This document shows, piece by piece, positions 28,600 to 36,289 of a stretch of DNA of 64,000 nt; position 1 is the stretch's first letter; every line of letters starts with the position of its first letter. The DNA is taken from contig NZ_LGEC01000114.1 in the NCBI RefSeq assembly GCF_001279585.1, positions 372,001 through 436,000 on the forward strand, given 5' to 3'. The position numbers and the translations under genes were made by a program. Below the pieces are notes generated by a model. That model was not told where the DNA came from. It was given only the letters and a program-made list of their open reading frames with translations, and did not search any database. Source of the DNA: Nocardiopsis sp. NRRL B-16309. Its GTDB lineage: Bacteria > Actinomycetota > Actinomycetes > Streptosporangiales > Streptosporangiaceae.

Positions 28600-28659
28600 C
28601 CGGAGCACGAGGAACTGGGAAGCGGGCCGATCGGCCTGCTGCTTGGCGCTCCCAGCTGA
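28600..28659 (+). pseudogene. Integrase C-terminal remnant (oldest layer)
   Basis: The frame encodes PEHEELGSGPIGLLL before a stop, nearly identical to the tail of the second remnant at 32894-33004 (PEHEELGRGAIGLLL). Nothing of the recombinase core remains. It lies 71 bp left of an rnpB-derived att core, the same arrangement as the other two integrase ends. Confidence 0.75.
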
Positions 28660-28729
28660 TCCGTCATCCGGAACAGAACCGGAACACGGCCGACTCTCAC
28701 TCGCTACGGCGCAGGTCACAGGGGTGTGA

Positions 28730-28756
28730 GGGAGGGAGTCGGCCGGTAAGCCGGAT
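28730..28756. repeat. att core copy 1 (rnpB 3'-end duplicate)
   Basis: 27 bp identical to the 3' end of rnpB (core AGTCGGCCGGTAAGCCGGAT plus seven bases upstream). The flanking 45 bp to the left are also very similar to those left of copy 2, including CGGCCGACTCTC and CAGGTCACAGGGGTGTGAG. It marks the right end of an older element and the left end of the 28.7-33.1 kb one. Confidence 0.85.
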
Positions 28757-28905
28757 TCCACCACGCCGGTCCCCCTGACCTCGAACGATACCCACAGAAG
28801 CCGCGCCACCTGCGATGACAGGTCTCGCGGCTTCTCGCTGTTCCTCGGTGCTGCCCGCGCCGTTCCGGAACACAGCCGGAACAAGCGCCCCGGCCTCCCG
28901 ACAGA

Positions 28906-29919
28906 TCAGCCCACGGTAAGACCGGTGCCCGTCCCGCTCTGCTCCTCCACCAGCTTCCGCAGCTGTTCCGGGGTGAGCCAGTGCTTGCTGCGGTGAATCA
29001 TCCTGTGGCAGTTCGAGCACAGCAGCGCCAGGTCGGCCACGCGCGTCTCGCTCTCACCGACGTGGTGCAGGGGAACGACGTGGTGGCACTCGATGTACCC
29101 CGCACCGTGCGGACCGTAGAACCGCCCGAAGTCGAACGCGCACACCTCGCAAGCGATCGGCAGCCCCTTGCGGCGCACCTGGGCTAGCTTCGCCTTCTTG
29201 AGCTTCGGGTTGCGCTCACGAACCTTGTGCGCCCGGAGGAGGAGACCTCCCTCCACCGCGCTGACCTCCTCGGTCTCTTCTGAGTCGTCAACCGGGAGCA
29301 GTTCCTCAAACTCCCCCGCCAGCGCTCGGATACGGGCCGCGGCCGCCATCATCCTCTCTGGCTTCTCCCAGAAGGCGAGAACGACCTCGGTGTCCAGCTT
29401 GCCGCCCTTGGTCTTCGCCCCCTCGTAGGCGGGACAGCGGGTGGCCAAGTCGGTGGTCTTGCGGGAGACGCTGTTGACCCCGCGGAACGCCTCGGACCTG
29501 ACGTTCTGCGGGTGCAGGGGAAGCCCACGGAGGAAGGAGGACAGCTCGGCCACTCCTGGGTCTCCAGGACGGAGTTCCTTCCAACCGTTGCCCACCACCA
29601 GTGCGCAGGCAAGGATGATCTCGTCCCGCTTCCACGGAGGATCACGAACGAACCGGACCTCGAAGCCCAGGTCACGGAGAAGGTGTCCGACGTGTTGGTC
29701 ACCGCCGGAGAACTCAGAGGACTTCAGGGGACGGCCAGACACGAACTTGTGAGCGACTCCGGCGATCGCCTTGGAGTCATAGGTTCGGCCCTCGTACTCC
29801 AGTAAGTACGATCTGGCCTCCTTGAAGCCGTAGCGCCGAAGGAAGGCGTCCTTGCCAAGGGTGTCGTACTCCTGGATCGCTTGAAGGACAGCGGATCGGG
29901 TGATGTCAGACAGGCTCAT
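28906..29919 (-). CDS. McrA-like HNH endonuclease (type IV restriction candidate)
   Basis: The 337-residue protein has an N-terminal domain (VLQAIQEYDTLGKDAFLRRY, YDSKAIAGVAHKFVSG, SGGDQHVG) like the N-terminal head of ScoMcrA from Streptomyces coelicolor. The HNH nuclease at the C-terminus shows CEVC at about 265, then YIECHHVVPLHHVGE and LALLCSNCHRMIHR. ScoMcrA cuts 5-methylcytosine- and phosphorothioate-modified DNA. The middle DNA-reading domain here was not identified, so the target modification is open. The ATG at 29919 (MSLSDITRS) is chosen over an upstream in-frame ATG because it starts the conserved domain. It is a probable defence cargo gene. Confidence 0.85.
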   Translation of the reverse strand: MSLSDITRSAVLQAIQEYDTLGKDAFLRRYGFKEARSYLLEYEGRTYDSKAIAGVAHKFVSGRPLKSSEFSGGDQHVGHLLRDLGFEVRFVRDPPWKRDEIILACALVVGNGWKELRPGDPGVAELSSFLRGLPLHPQNVRSEAFRGVNSVSRKTTDLATRCPAYEGAKTKGGKLDTEVVLAFWEKPERMMAAAARIRALAGEFEELLPVDDSEETEEVSAVEGGLLLRAHKVRERNPKLKKAKLAQVRRKGLPIACEVCAFDFGRFYGPHGAGYIECHHVVPLHHVGESETRVADLALLCSNCHRMIHRSKHWLTPEQLRKLVEEQSGTGTGLTVG

Positions 29920-30270
29920 GCGAGAAGCGTAGGCAACCCTGCCGACATCCGAACGCCCGTCGCTCCACAGCGCTCGAGACCTCAAAGCAGGAAGCACGCC
30001 CGATGCAACCCTTCACCTACAGGCGTGGAAGTGAATCAGGGGAGTCGCCTACCTGGGGTTCTCAGCCCGAACAGCCGGTGAACTGAGCCTTCGTCCACTC
30101 ACCGGTTCTCGCCGTTTCCCGGCCCCGCCCAGTCCTGTGTGCGCTCTAGGAGGTGAGATGCTCTCGTGCTGTTGCATGTCCTGGAATTCTACAAGACACT
30201 TAGCTAGAATTTTTTGGATAGGATCTGTGCCCAAAAATAATCCAGAATATTTACTTGGGAGTGATGATTC
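29920..30270. other. AT-richer intergenic region
   Basis: 350 bp between the divergent nuclease and membrane/coiled-coil genes. From about 30170 it is AT-rich and unlike the rest of the window. AATTCTA (30185-30191) and TAGAATT (30205-30211) form a weak hairpin followed by a T-run. Promoters of both genes should lie here. Confidence 0.4.
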
Positions 30271-30882
30271 ATGGAGCCAGCCGTGGCCACTGCCCTGATT
30301 GCAGGCTTGGCGTCCCTTTTTGGCGGGATACTGGGGGCTACATCAACAATCCTCATCGAGTCCATAAGGTTGCGTGGACAAAGGAAGTTGGAAAGCGAAG
30401 CGAGGAAGATCCAAGAAAAAGAAAAGATTGATGACATGATTTCGGTGCGCCTGTCGAAGCTTCATTCTCTGTGCTTCGCCTTCATTGAAAAAATATACAG
30501 ACTCTCAGCGGAGTCAAAAAGTGGTAGCGCACACAGGGCTAGCGTTGCACTAGATGATGCCAGGGCTGCCTATTTTTCTGCGCTGACGGCTGCCGAGGAG
30601 CTGCGCGGCGCTAGCTCAAGCGGGGCTCTGCGCAGGGCAATTGAGCGACTGGTTGTGCAATTGGATCTAATGGGCAAAGCTATGATTTCTGGAGAGCTGG
30701 AGATCGAAGATTCGGAAAGGAGTTTGAGGATGTCACTCGTGGCTTGCACACTATCATTTAATCCAACGATCAAGAGGAGCGAGGAGGAAGAGGCGTACGG
30801 TCGCTCGCTCATGCATCTAAAGGAAACGCGCGAAGGGATAGCAAGACAGGCGTCCGAAGAGAGGAGTGGGCGCGCAGATTAG
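30271..30882 (+). CDS. Low-GC membrane-anchored coiled-coil protein, unknown
   Basis: The 203-residue product has one N-terminal transmembrane helix (VATALIAGLASLFGGILGAT). A charged helical stretch RKLESEARKIQEKEKIDDM follows, then a helical bundle. Codons such as AGG, ATA, AAA and TTA are used far more than in neighbours, showing recent acquisition from a lower-GC source. Its shape (TM helix plus cytoplasmic helices) resembles small membrane effectors, but no family is recognised. ATG at 30271 follows GGGAGTGATG. Confidence 0.7.
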   Translation: MEPAVATALIAGLASLFGGILGATSTILIESIRLRGQRKLESEARKIQEKEKIDDMISVRLSKLHSLCFAFIEKIYRLSAESKSGSAHRASVALDDARAAYFSALTAAEELRGASSSGALRRAIERLVVQLDLMGKAMISGELEIEDSERSLRMSLVACTLSFNPTIKRSEEEEAYGRSLMHLKETREGIARQASEERSGRAD

Positions 30883-31146
30883 AATTTCGCTGATCGTCTA
30901 ATTTCCTTGCTCTGCTTGTAGTTCTCCGATCCCGGCCCCGGCCTGATTCGTCTGGAATCCCGCTCTCGGTCCTGCTTCCGGTGATCGGTTCATGCCCCCT
31001 TGGCTGGTCCTGGACTGTCGTAGCCCCTGGTTCGCTTCTCTCTTGTGAACGAACGCAGTGCCCGCTCCTCTTGGGCTCGGCGGGGCGCGCTGGGGGCGCG
31101 CCGCGCGGAACGCTGGCGGCTGGCGCCCCTGGGCACGCCTACCGCC

Positions 31147-31166
31147 GGACACCCGTCCGGGTGTCC
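31147..31166. repeat. Perfect 8-bp hairpin
   Basis: GGACACCC and GGGTGTCC pair over a GTCC loop. It lies in the non-coding part of the decayed element with no gene nearby to terminate. Confidence 0.5.
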
Positions 31167-31491
31167 CGCAACTGCGCCTGTGCGCACTCCTGCTTGTCCG
31201 CGTACTCCAACACGCTCGCGCCCACTCCTCTCCGAGGAAACCCCTCCCGGGTCGCGATACCCCCGCACCACCCCGGCCCCGGCCTGCCCCGCGCCCCTTC
31301 CCTGCGCACACCCGCCGCCCCGACACCACCGATCGCCCCCAACCCCCGCAGCTTCCCGGGTACCGGCCGAATCCCCTTGGTTCGTCTGTCCGCGCCTCCC
31401 CTTCTTTCACCCCTCCTCCCCGCCTCTGAACCTGCCGCTGAGGTGGGGAGCAGACTTTGGGCGGTGTCCTGTCCGGGGTGGGCTGAGCCAT

Positions 31492-31575
31492 CGCCAGGGG
31501 GCCATTACGCTTGCTCCGCCAATGGTGAGGGGGCTTGCCCCCTCACCCCGTCTTCACCCCTCCGGCCCCCTGGCG
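31492..31575. repeat. Nested inverted repeats of the decayed element
   Basis: An outer perfect 12-bp repeat (CGCCAGGGGGCC at 31492-31503, complement at 31564-31575) encloses an inner 11-bp perfect hairpin (31524-31534 with 31537-31547, loop TT). The same outer/inner design appears beside the helicase gene of the intact element. Confidence 0.75.
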
Positions 31576-31751
31576 GTGGTTCAGGAGGGACCCGCTCCGG
31601 AGAGGTGCCTAAAGTCTGAGCACCACCGACCCCACCAGGACCTTCCCGCACCGCAGGTGCGGGCTTGAAGACGTAAGGAAACTTCTCATCACCGCGCCTC
31701 CGGGCATGAAGAAACCCGGAAGACTCGAAGGTCCTCCGGGCTCCCCTTGGC

Positions 31752-32180
31752 TCACACCAGGTTCGTACCGTCATGGCATCGGATGAATGGACCGTCATCC
31801 CGCAGAGCGTCCAAGACACGAATCAGCCTCGCTTCCGGCATTCGTTCACGAGCCTCCTCGACGCTGATCCAACGAGCGATCCTCGCCTCATCCGAAGACT
31901 GAGGTTCTCCGGATTCGACCGTGCACGCGATGGCCATGCTGACCACGCCGAGTGGCATGTTCTTGTAGACCCCGATGAGGTGTCCCGGCTTCACCTTCAC
32001 CCCGGTCTCCTCGAAGACCTCGCGCACGACACCATCCCGCGGGTCCTCGTGGAGCTCCAACACGCCCCCCCCCCGCGGAACCCAACGGCCGTCGTCGTCA
32101 CGCTGGATCGCGAGAACCTGACCGCTGTCGTTGAAGACCACGTCCGTCACGCTGACGGAGTGACGGGGCTCAGTGCTCAT
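31752..32180 (-). CDS. NUDIX hydrolase
   Basis: The 142-residue protein has the Nudix box GGGVLELHEDPRDGVVREVF followed by EETGV (residues about 35-60). The family hydrolyses nucleoside diphosphates linked to another moiety; the substrate is unknown. The ATG at 32180 overlaps the end of the GntR gene by 11 bp, so the two are coupled. GntR-plus-NUDIX pairs are frequent in actinomycete integrative elements. Confidence 0.88.
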   Translation of the reverse strand: MSTEPRHSVSVTDVVFNDSGQVLAIQRDDDGRWVPRGGGVLELHEDPRDGVVREVFEETGVKVKPGHLIGVYKNMPLGVVSMAIACTVESGEPQSSDEARIARWISVEEARERMPEARLIRVLDALRDDGPFIRCHDGTNLV

Positions 32181-32895
32181 CCTGGTTCTCCTCCCACTCG
32201 TACACGAGAGACCAAGCGTAGGCATCCAGAACGTTCACGGTCGCCTCGACCAACGTTCCTTCCGCATCGATCGCGGTTCGCGTCACCACGATGACCGGAA
32301 GCCCTCCATCGACGCCAAGGAAATCCGCTTCCTCCTGAAGGGGTCGGCGAATCGTGATCTCCTCGCTGAACCGAACCGGCCTGTGGCCTCGCTCCGCAAG
32401 TCGCCCGTACATCTGCGTGGGGCCGACGTCCGGGAACGCGATGTCGATGCTCCCCGCGACGGTCATGGGGATGTGGGAGGTCGCAAACTGCACCGGACGG
32501 CCAGACGCACTCATGTGACGCTGACGAACGAGGACCTGGTCCCCTTCCGTCAACCCGAGGTGCGCTGTGATCTCGGCTGATGTTGGCTCTACCTCGCACT
32601 TCACGAGACTCGCACTCGGCTCCAGCCCGAGCTTCTCCATCTCCTGGGCGAAGGTGCTGCCTGCGCTCTTGCCCCGATCGAACGGGATTCGCCGGACACG
32701 CTGGGCTCGTCTCCACGAGCTGACGAACGTTCCCTTGCCCTGACGTCCATAGATGTCGCCAGACGTCTTGAGCGCCTGGATCGCGCTCTTGATGACGGTG
32801 GAAGAGACCCCGTACTCAGTGGCGATCTCCGCGAAGGAGGGCAGCTTGTCCCCCGGCGTCAGCTCTCCGCGCTGGATCTTCGCGCGGAGCCGCAT
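32170..32895 (-). CDS. GntR-family regulator with UTRA domain, 5'-truncated
   Basis: A winged-helix domain (LRAKIQRGELTPGDKLPSFA, then EYGVSSTVIKSAIQAL) is followed by a UTRA ligand domain (VLVRQRHMSASGRPVQFATS, YGRLAERGHRPVRF). The first helix that normally precedes LRAKI is missing. Upstream of the ATG at 32895 the bases are antisense to an integrase tail, showing a deletion junction. DNA binding may be impaired. Family members such as KorSA-type proteins repress transfer or replication genes. Confidence 0.75.
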   Translation of the reverse strand: MRLRAKIQRGELTPGDKLPSFAEIATEYGVSSTVIKSAIQALKTSGDIYGRQGKGTFVSSWRRAQRVRRIPFDRGKSAGSTFAQEMEKLGLEPSASLVKCEVEPTSAEITAHLGLTEGDQVLVRQRHMSASGRPVQFATSHIPMTVAGSIDIAFPDVGPTQMYGRLAERGHRPVRFSEEITIRRPLQEEADFLGVDGGLPVIVVTRTAIDAEGTLVEATVNVLDAYAWSLVYEWEENQDEH

Positions 32896-33004
32896 GGGGC
32901 ACGCCTCGATCACGAAGACCTTCGATACCTACGGGCACCTGTTCCCGGAGCACGAGGAACTGGGACGCGGAGCGATCGGCCTGCTGCTGCACTCCGCACG
33001 CTGA
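32894..33004 (+). pseudogene. Integrase C-terminal remnant (second layer)
   Basis: The frame encodes MGHASITKTFDTYGHLFPEH and continues EELGRGAIGLLLHSAR to a stop. It matches the tail of the intact integrase (MGHASITETFDTYGHLLPDH), including the nucleophilic Tyr. Everything upstream has been deleted and replaced by the GntR gene in antisense. It ends 72 bp left of att core copy 2. Confidence 0.85.
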
Positions 33005-33075
33005 ACGGCCGGAGCAGACGAGGAGCGAACACGGCCGACTCTCGCTCGCTGCACCGCAGGTCACAGGGGTGTGAG

Positions 33076-33102
33076 GGGAGGGAGTCGGCCGGTAAGCCGG
33101 AT
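33076..33102. repeat. att core copy 2 (left end of the intact element)
   Basis: 27 bp identical to the rnpB 3' end and to copy 1. After GGAT the sequence diverges (AACGACG), as expected for an element arm rather than rnpB. Confidence 0.88.
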
Positions 33103-33209
33103 AACGACGGTACACCCTCTCCCACCTGCGCAGATACCAACCGCATAGCGGTTGACCTGCGCTTTCGCATTCCTGCTTAGACCCGGCTTGACCGGGCAAG
33201 TCTGGGGTT

Positions 33210-33229
33210 CATCCGGGATGGTTCCGGGA
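33210..33229. promoter_or_regulatory. Candidate arm-type integrase/Xis site, left end
   Basis: CATCCGGGAT followed by GGTTCCGGGA. A near copy (CATCCGGGAT then AGATCCGGGA) lies at the other end of the element (48747-48767). In the circular form the two would flank the att core. Confidence 0.5.
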
Positions 33230-33303
33230 CGGGCGTGACGGCCGACCGCTCCTCTCGGAAGGCGCGCGGCCGATGCCCGACCACTCCCCCACACCTGACA
33301 CAG

Positions 33304-33345
33304 AACGGCCCCGGTTCGGTGGTGCGTCCACCGGCCGGGGCCGTT
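33304..33345 (-). terminator. Terminator of the RHH gene
   Basis: An 11-bp perfect stem AACGGCCCCGG (33304-33314) with its complement (33335-33345). It lies 17 bp after the minus-strand RHH gene stop. Confidence 0.6.
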
Positions 33346-33361
33346 GTGCTCTGTGGGGGTT

Positions 33362-33544
33362 CTACTTCTCTGCGGGCTCAGGCCGCTCGGGCATCTTCGC
33401 GCCGGCCTCTCCGACGTACCAGCGGGCGAACGACCGGATGACCTTGGACCGGTCTAGCTCCCGGTCCACCCTCTTGGCCGCTCTGTCGAGTTCTTCCCAG
33501 AGCTCGTCGGACATCACGATGCGTCGGGCTTTCGTGGGTGCCAT
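33362..33544 (-). CDS. Ribbon-helix-helix DNA-binding protein (60 aa)
   Basis: MAPTKARRIVMSDELWEELD followed by RAAKRVDRELDRSKVIRSFA fits the RHH fold: a short strand, then two helices. It is divergent from the transfer module and probably autoregulates or controls the promoter between 33545 and 33671. ATG at 33544; GGAAGG lies 9 bp upstream. Confidence 0.75.
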   Translation of the reverse strand: MAPTKARRIVMSDELWEELDRAAKRVDRELDRSKVIRSFARWYVGEAGAKMPERPEPAEK

Positions 33545-33671
33545 GGCATGGCCTTCCTATGGGTGCTGTGTGCGCTCAGAAAGATCATCGCATATGCCTC
33601 TTGCCTATGTACATAGCATGTGTCTACTATGGCCATAGGCAGTCAAGCACAGCCCCGGAAGGAACCCCCGA

Positions 33672-34130
33672 ATGAAGCTCTTCGCCCAGGTCACCCGCAT
33701 CGTCCGCGACGTCGCCCAAGCCCCGCAGGTCGCCCGACAGCTCCGACAGCTCCGCACCGAGCAGGCCACCCCGCCGGCCCCCGCTCGCAAGGTGGTCGAG
33801 GTCGAGGTGGACCCGAACAACGTCCCGGACGTCGCCGACATCGAGGCCGCGGCTCGCAAGTTCGAGCAGGCCCGCACCGAGGCGAACGCCGCCGCCCGCC
33901 TCAAGCGTCAGGCAGACCGCATCCTCAAGCGCACCCCGTCCGGTGTCCACGGGACGGTAACCGTCGAGCGGGTCGAGTCGTCCCGCCAGACCGCTGACCT
34001 CGACACCATCCGCGCGCTGTTCGCCGCTCACGGTCTCGGTGACGTCCCGATGAAGACGTGTGCCCCCTCGATCGTCGTCACGCTCGCAGACGAGCGGGCC
34101 GACGCCCCCGCCTTCCTCGTCGCCGCCTGA
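33672..34130 (+). CDS. Hypothetical protein, first gene of the transfer module (152 aa)
   Basis: Helical, charged protein (MKLFAQVTRIVRDVAQAPQV, VDPNNVPDVADIEAAARKFE). No membrane segment and no known domain. ATG at 33672 with GGAAGGAA upstream. Proteins of this kind often open the transfer operon of actinomycete elements; function unknown. Confidence 0.65.
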   Translation: MKLFAQVTRIVRDVAQAPQVARQLRQLRTEQATPPAPARKVVEVEVDPNNVPDVADIEAAARKFEQARTEANAAARLKRQADRILKRTPSGVHGTVTVERVESSRQTADLDTIRALFAAHGLGDVPMKTCAPSIVVTLADERADAPAFLVAA

Positions 34131-34272
34131 CGCCCTCGTGAGCCGCTACCGGGCGCCCGCCGCCTGACCCGCCTGCGGCCGTCAACGCGACGGACGCAAA
34201 CCTGACCGGCGACCCGCCCCCGCCGTACAGCCACCGCAGTACCCAGCAACACCCGCAGCACTGGAGGGGAAC

Positions 34273-34665
34273 ATGACCGCGATCATCGACACCGAGCCCA
34301 CCACCGCGCCGGCCACCGTCAACTGGCTGACCATCACCAACGACCACGGCACCCACACCGTCGCGTTCCTCGGGGCCGTCAACGGCATCGCCGTGATGTT
34401 GAGCTTCGAGCCCGACACCAACCCGCGCATGCTCGGTTCGTTCGGTGTCGTCCGCGACCTCAACTGTGGCCGCTTGGTCATGATCGCCGGAGTCGACCAC
34501 CGAGACGTCGACCCGGACGTGATGCGCGCCGTGGCCGCCCGCAACCAGGCGAACTACCTCACCGCCGCTGAGGTGGAGATGGGTGCGCGCGGCATGTACT
34601 GCCCCACCTGCGGGACCGTCCTGGACTCGGGCGTGTGCGAGTACGCCGACGTCCACCTCTTCTGA
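34273..34665 (+). CDS. Hypothetical protein with CxxC zinc motif (130 aa)
   Basis: The body is mostly beta-like (HTVAFLGAVNGIAVMLSFEP). The C-terminus CPTCGTVLDSGVCEYADVHL supplies three cysteines that could bind zinc with one His. ATG at 34273 with GGAGGGGAAC upstream. Unknown function. Confidence 0.65.
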   Translation: MTAIIDTEPTTAPATVNWLTITNDHGTHTVAFLGAVNGIAVMLSFEPDTNPRMLGSFGVVRDLNCGRLVMIAGVDHRDVDPDVMRAVAARNQANYLTAAEVEMGARGMYCPTCGTVLDSGVCEYADVHLF

Positions 34666-34742
34666 CAAGCCCTCGGGCAACCGTGGCGACATGACCACGG
34701 TTACCCACCCCCGACCCGCACACCCACACGGAAGGAACCCGA

Positions 34743-34997
34743 ATGGCAACCACCAGCGCCCACGTCCGCGGCCTCACCCCCGACGACATCAGCGTCCTGC
34801 GCGACTACCCGGACGACACGGCGCCGTTCCTGCTCAACGTCGCGGACGTGTTGATCGACGTCCGCCCCGGCTCCTTCAACCCCGACACGGCGGTTCTCAT
34901 CGCCGCGTTGGAGCGCCTGGCCGAACTCGCCCTTGAGGTCGCGTCGGAGATCCGCACCGGCCAGCCCACCACCGACACCCGCACCAACAACTCCTGA
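34743..34997 (+). CDS. Hypothetical protein (84 aa)
   Basis: MATTSAHVRGLTPDDISVLR, with a helical C-terminal half (LIAALERLAELALEVASEIR). It has a good GGAAGGAACCCGA ribosome-binding site and lies 11 bp before the next gene, so it is part of the same operon. No known family. Confidence 0.65.
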   Translation: MATTSAHVRGLTPDDISVLRDYPDDTAPFLLNVADVLIDVRPGSFNPDTAVLIAALERLAELALEVASEIRTGQPTTDTRTNNS

Positions 34998-35008
34998 GGA
35001 GGCACCCC

Positions 35009-35521
35009 ATGCGCTACCCGAAGCCTTACGCCCGCATCGTCCGCTTCAAGCGGGTCGGTCTGCACACCGACGTCCCCGACCTCGTCGCCCAGGTCCGCAC
35101 CCACGACGACGGCCGCGGCCCCTACATCACCCGTGACCTTCACATGCTGATCGGCGACCACGTCCGCCCGCTCCTCGCCCACGACGGCGACGTGACCGTG
35201 GACGCCCACCCCGACCGGCCGCACGGGTTCGTGTACGGCCGCGGCCTGACCGGCAAGGGTCCGGTGCTCGCCGAGTTCTCGGTGCACCTGGACACGGAGG
35301 AGCTGCCGCAGCGCGGTGTGGACCACGACGAGGTGCGCGACATCGCCCGCATGATCCTGCCCGCCACCAGGCAGGGCGTGACGATCCGGGCGTGCCGTAC
35401 CGGGGCCGTGGTGCGCGTTGACGGCGGCTTCACCGAGCGGGTCCGTGACGTCCTGATCGGCGCCGGATACACCGCCCACATCGTCGACAACGTCGTGCTC
35501 GTCGCCGTCCCCGAGTCCTAA
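35009..35521 (+). CDS. Hypothetical protein (170 aa)
   Basis: MRYPKPYARIVRFKRVGLHT is followed by a His/Asp-rich body (RDLHMLIGDHVRPLLAHDGD). Soluble, with no recognised domain. GAGGAGGCACCCC precedes the ATG at 35009. Confidence 0.65.
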   Translation: MRYPKPYARIVRFKRVGLHTDVPDLVAQVRTHDDGRGPYITRDLHMLIGDHVRPLLAHDGDVTVDAHPDRPHGFVYGRGLTGKGPVLAEFSVHLDTEELPQRGVDHDEVRDIARMILPATRQGVTIRACRTGAVVRVDGGFTERVRDVLIGAGYTAHIVDNVVLVAVPES

Positions 35522-35557
35522 CCACCCAACCGCAGCACCAACGAGAAGGAGCACCCG

Positions 35558-35719
35558 ATGGACAAGAAGACCGCTGAGAAGAACTTGCAGGCCGCCCGCG
35601 AGCGTCTGGCGAAGAACTCCGACCGCACCGAGACCGACGCCTACCTGAAGGCAAACCGCGCCGTGGTCGACGCGGAAAAGGACGCGAAGAGCGCCGGCGT
35701 CCCGTGGTGGAAGCGGTAG
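35558..35719 (+). CDS. Small hypothetical protein (53 aa)
   Basis: The frame encodes MDKKTAEKNLQAARERLAKN and ends AGVPWWKR. It is strongly helical and charged. AAGGAG lies 7 bp before the ATG. Operonic position and codon use support it. Confidence 0.65.
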   Translation: MDKKTAEKNLQAARERLAKNSDRTETDAYLKANRAVVDAEKDAKSAGVPWWKR

Positions 35720-35849
35720 CGGAACAGCAGCGGGGTCCCACCTGACCGGCAAGTCCGGCGGGACCCCTTCACCCCACATCCGGCGGTCCCGGGCTCGACG
35801 TACCAAAGCCCGCCCGGGACCGCCCTCACACGAAGGGATCACCTCAATC

Positions 35850-36095
35850 ATGAGGCACAAGCAGATCAACGCGTTCCTCGCGGTCCTGGTCGCACTTCTG
35901 GCCGCTGGTATCGCCATCGACGAGGGCACCAACCCGCTTCTCCTCGCGATCTTCGCCGCTGCCTGCGGATTCACGGCCCTGGTCGCCGCGGACAGCTACC
36001 GGAAGAACCGGTCCAAGATCCGTCGCCGCATCACCCGTCTCACCGCGCCGACCGTGGCCGGACGCCGGTCCCGCCGGAAGGGAGCGCGCAAGTGA
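35850..36095 (+). CDS. Small membrane protein, Spd-like (81 aa)
   Basis: Two transmembrane helices (INAFLAVLVALLAAGIAI, LLLAIFAAACGFTALVAA) and a very basic C-terminus (RRITRLTAPTVAGRRSRRKG). Small membrane proteins next to tra are typical spread (Spd) proteins, which help plasmid movement between mycelial compartments. It overlaps the next gene by 4 bp (GTGA). Confidence 0.7.
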   Translation: MRHKQINAFLAVLVALLAAGIAIDEGTNPLLLAIFAAACGFTALVAADSYRKNRSKIRRRITRLTAPTVAGRRSRRKGARK

Positions 36096-36289
36096 GCTCC
36101 GCTGACCTGATCCGCCGCCACGGGTTCGCCGTGGTCCTGGTGGTGCTCCTCGTCGGCCTCTCCATTGCGCTCCTGAGGGTGGTCGCCCTGCCGCTGGCCG
36201 GTGTCGCCGTGCTCCTCGATGGCGCCGCGAACAAGGCCGCGACGTCCCAGTTCCTCACCGACCTCGCCGACGAAGGGGGCACCCGATGA
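36092..36289 (+). CDS. Small membrane protein, Spd-like (65 aa)
   Basis: One or two hydrophobic helices (GFAVVLVVLLVGLSIALLRV, ALPLAGVAVLLDGAA) and a short polar tail. GTG start at 36092 overlaps the upstream stop and its own end overlaps the next start by 4 bp. Position suggests a role with the spread complex. Confidence 0.68.
   Translation: MSSADLIRRHGFAVVLVVLLVGLSIALLRVVALPLAGVAVLLDGAANKAATSQFLTDLADEGGTR

Larger units (their letters stand above)
30883..31751. other. Non-coding stretch with inverted repeats
   Basis: 870 bp with no convincing gene. Open frames on both strands lack ribosome-binding sites and have low-complexity P/R/S products. It contains the hairpin at 31147-31166 and the nested inverted repeat at 31492-31575. 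A role as origin or transfer site of the decayed element is possible. Confidence 0.5.
28730..33102. mobile_element. Older, decayed integrative element in the rnpB stack
   Basis: This 4.4-kb segment is bounded by att core copies 1 and 2. It holds an McrA-like HNH nuclease, a low-GC membrane/coiled-coil gene, a nested inverted repeat, a NUDIX hydrolase, a 5'-truncated GntR gene and an integrase tail. It lacks a complete integrase, a replication gene and transfer genes, so it should be immobile on its own. Confidence 0.75.

Noticed and set aside
30981..31668. Overlapping open frames of about 200 codons in the decayed element
   Set aside because: No ribosome-binding sites, low-complexity P/R/S products and strong inverted repeats inside; treated as non-coding.
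32753..33004. An 83-codon plus-strand frame that includes the integrase tail
   Set aside because: Its first half is antisense to the GntR gene and it has no start signal. Only the tail from 32894 is integrase-derived, so it is listed as a remnant.
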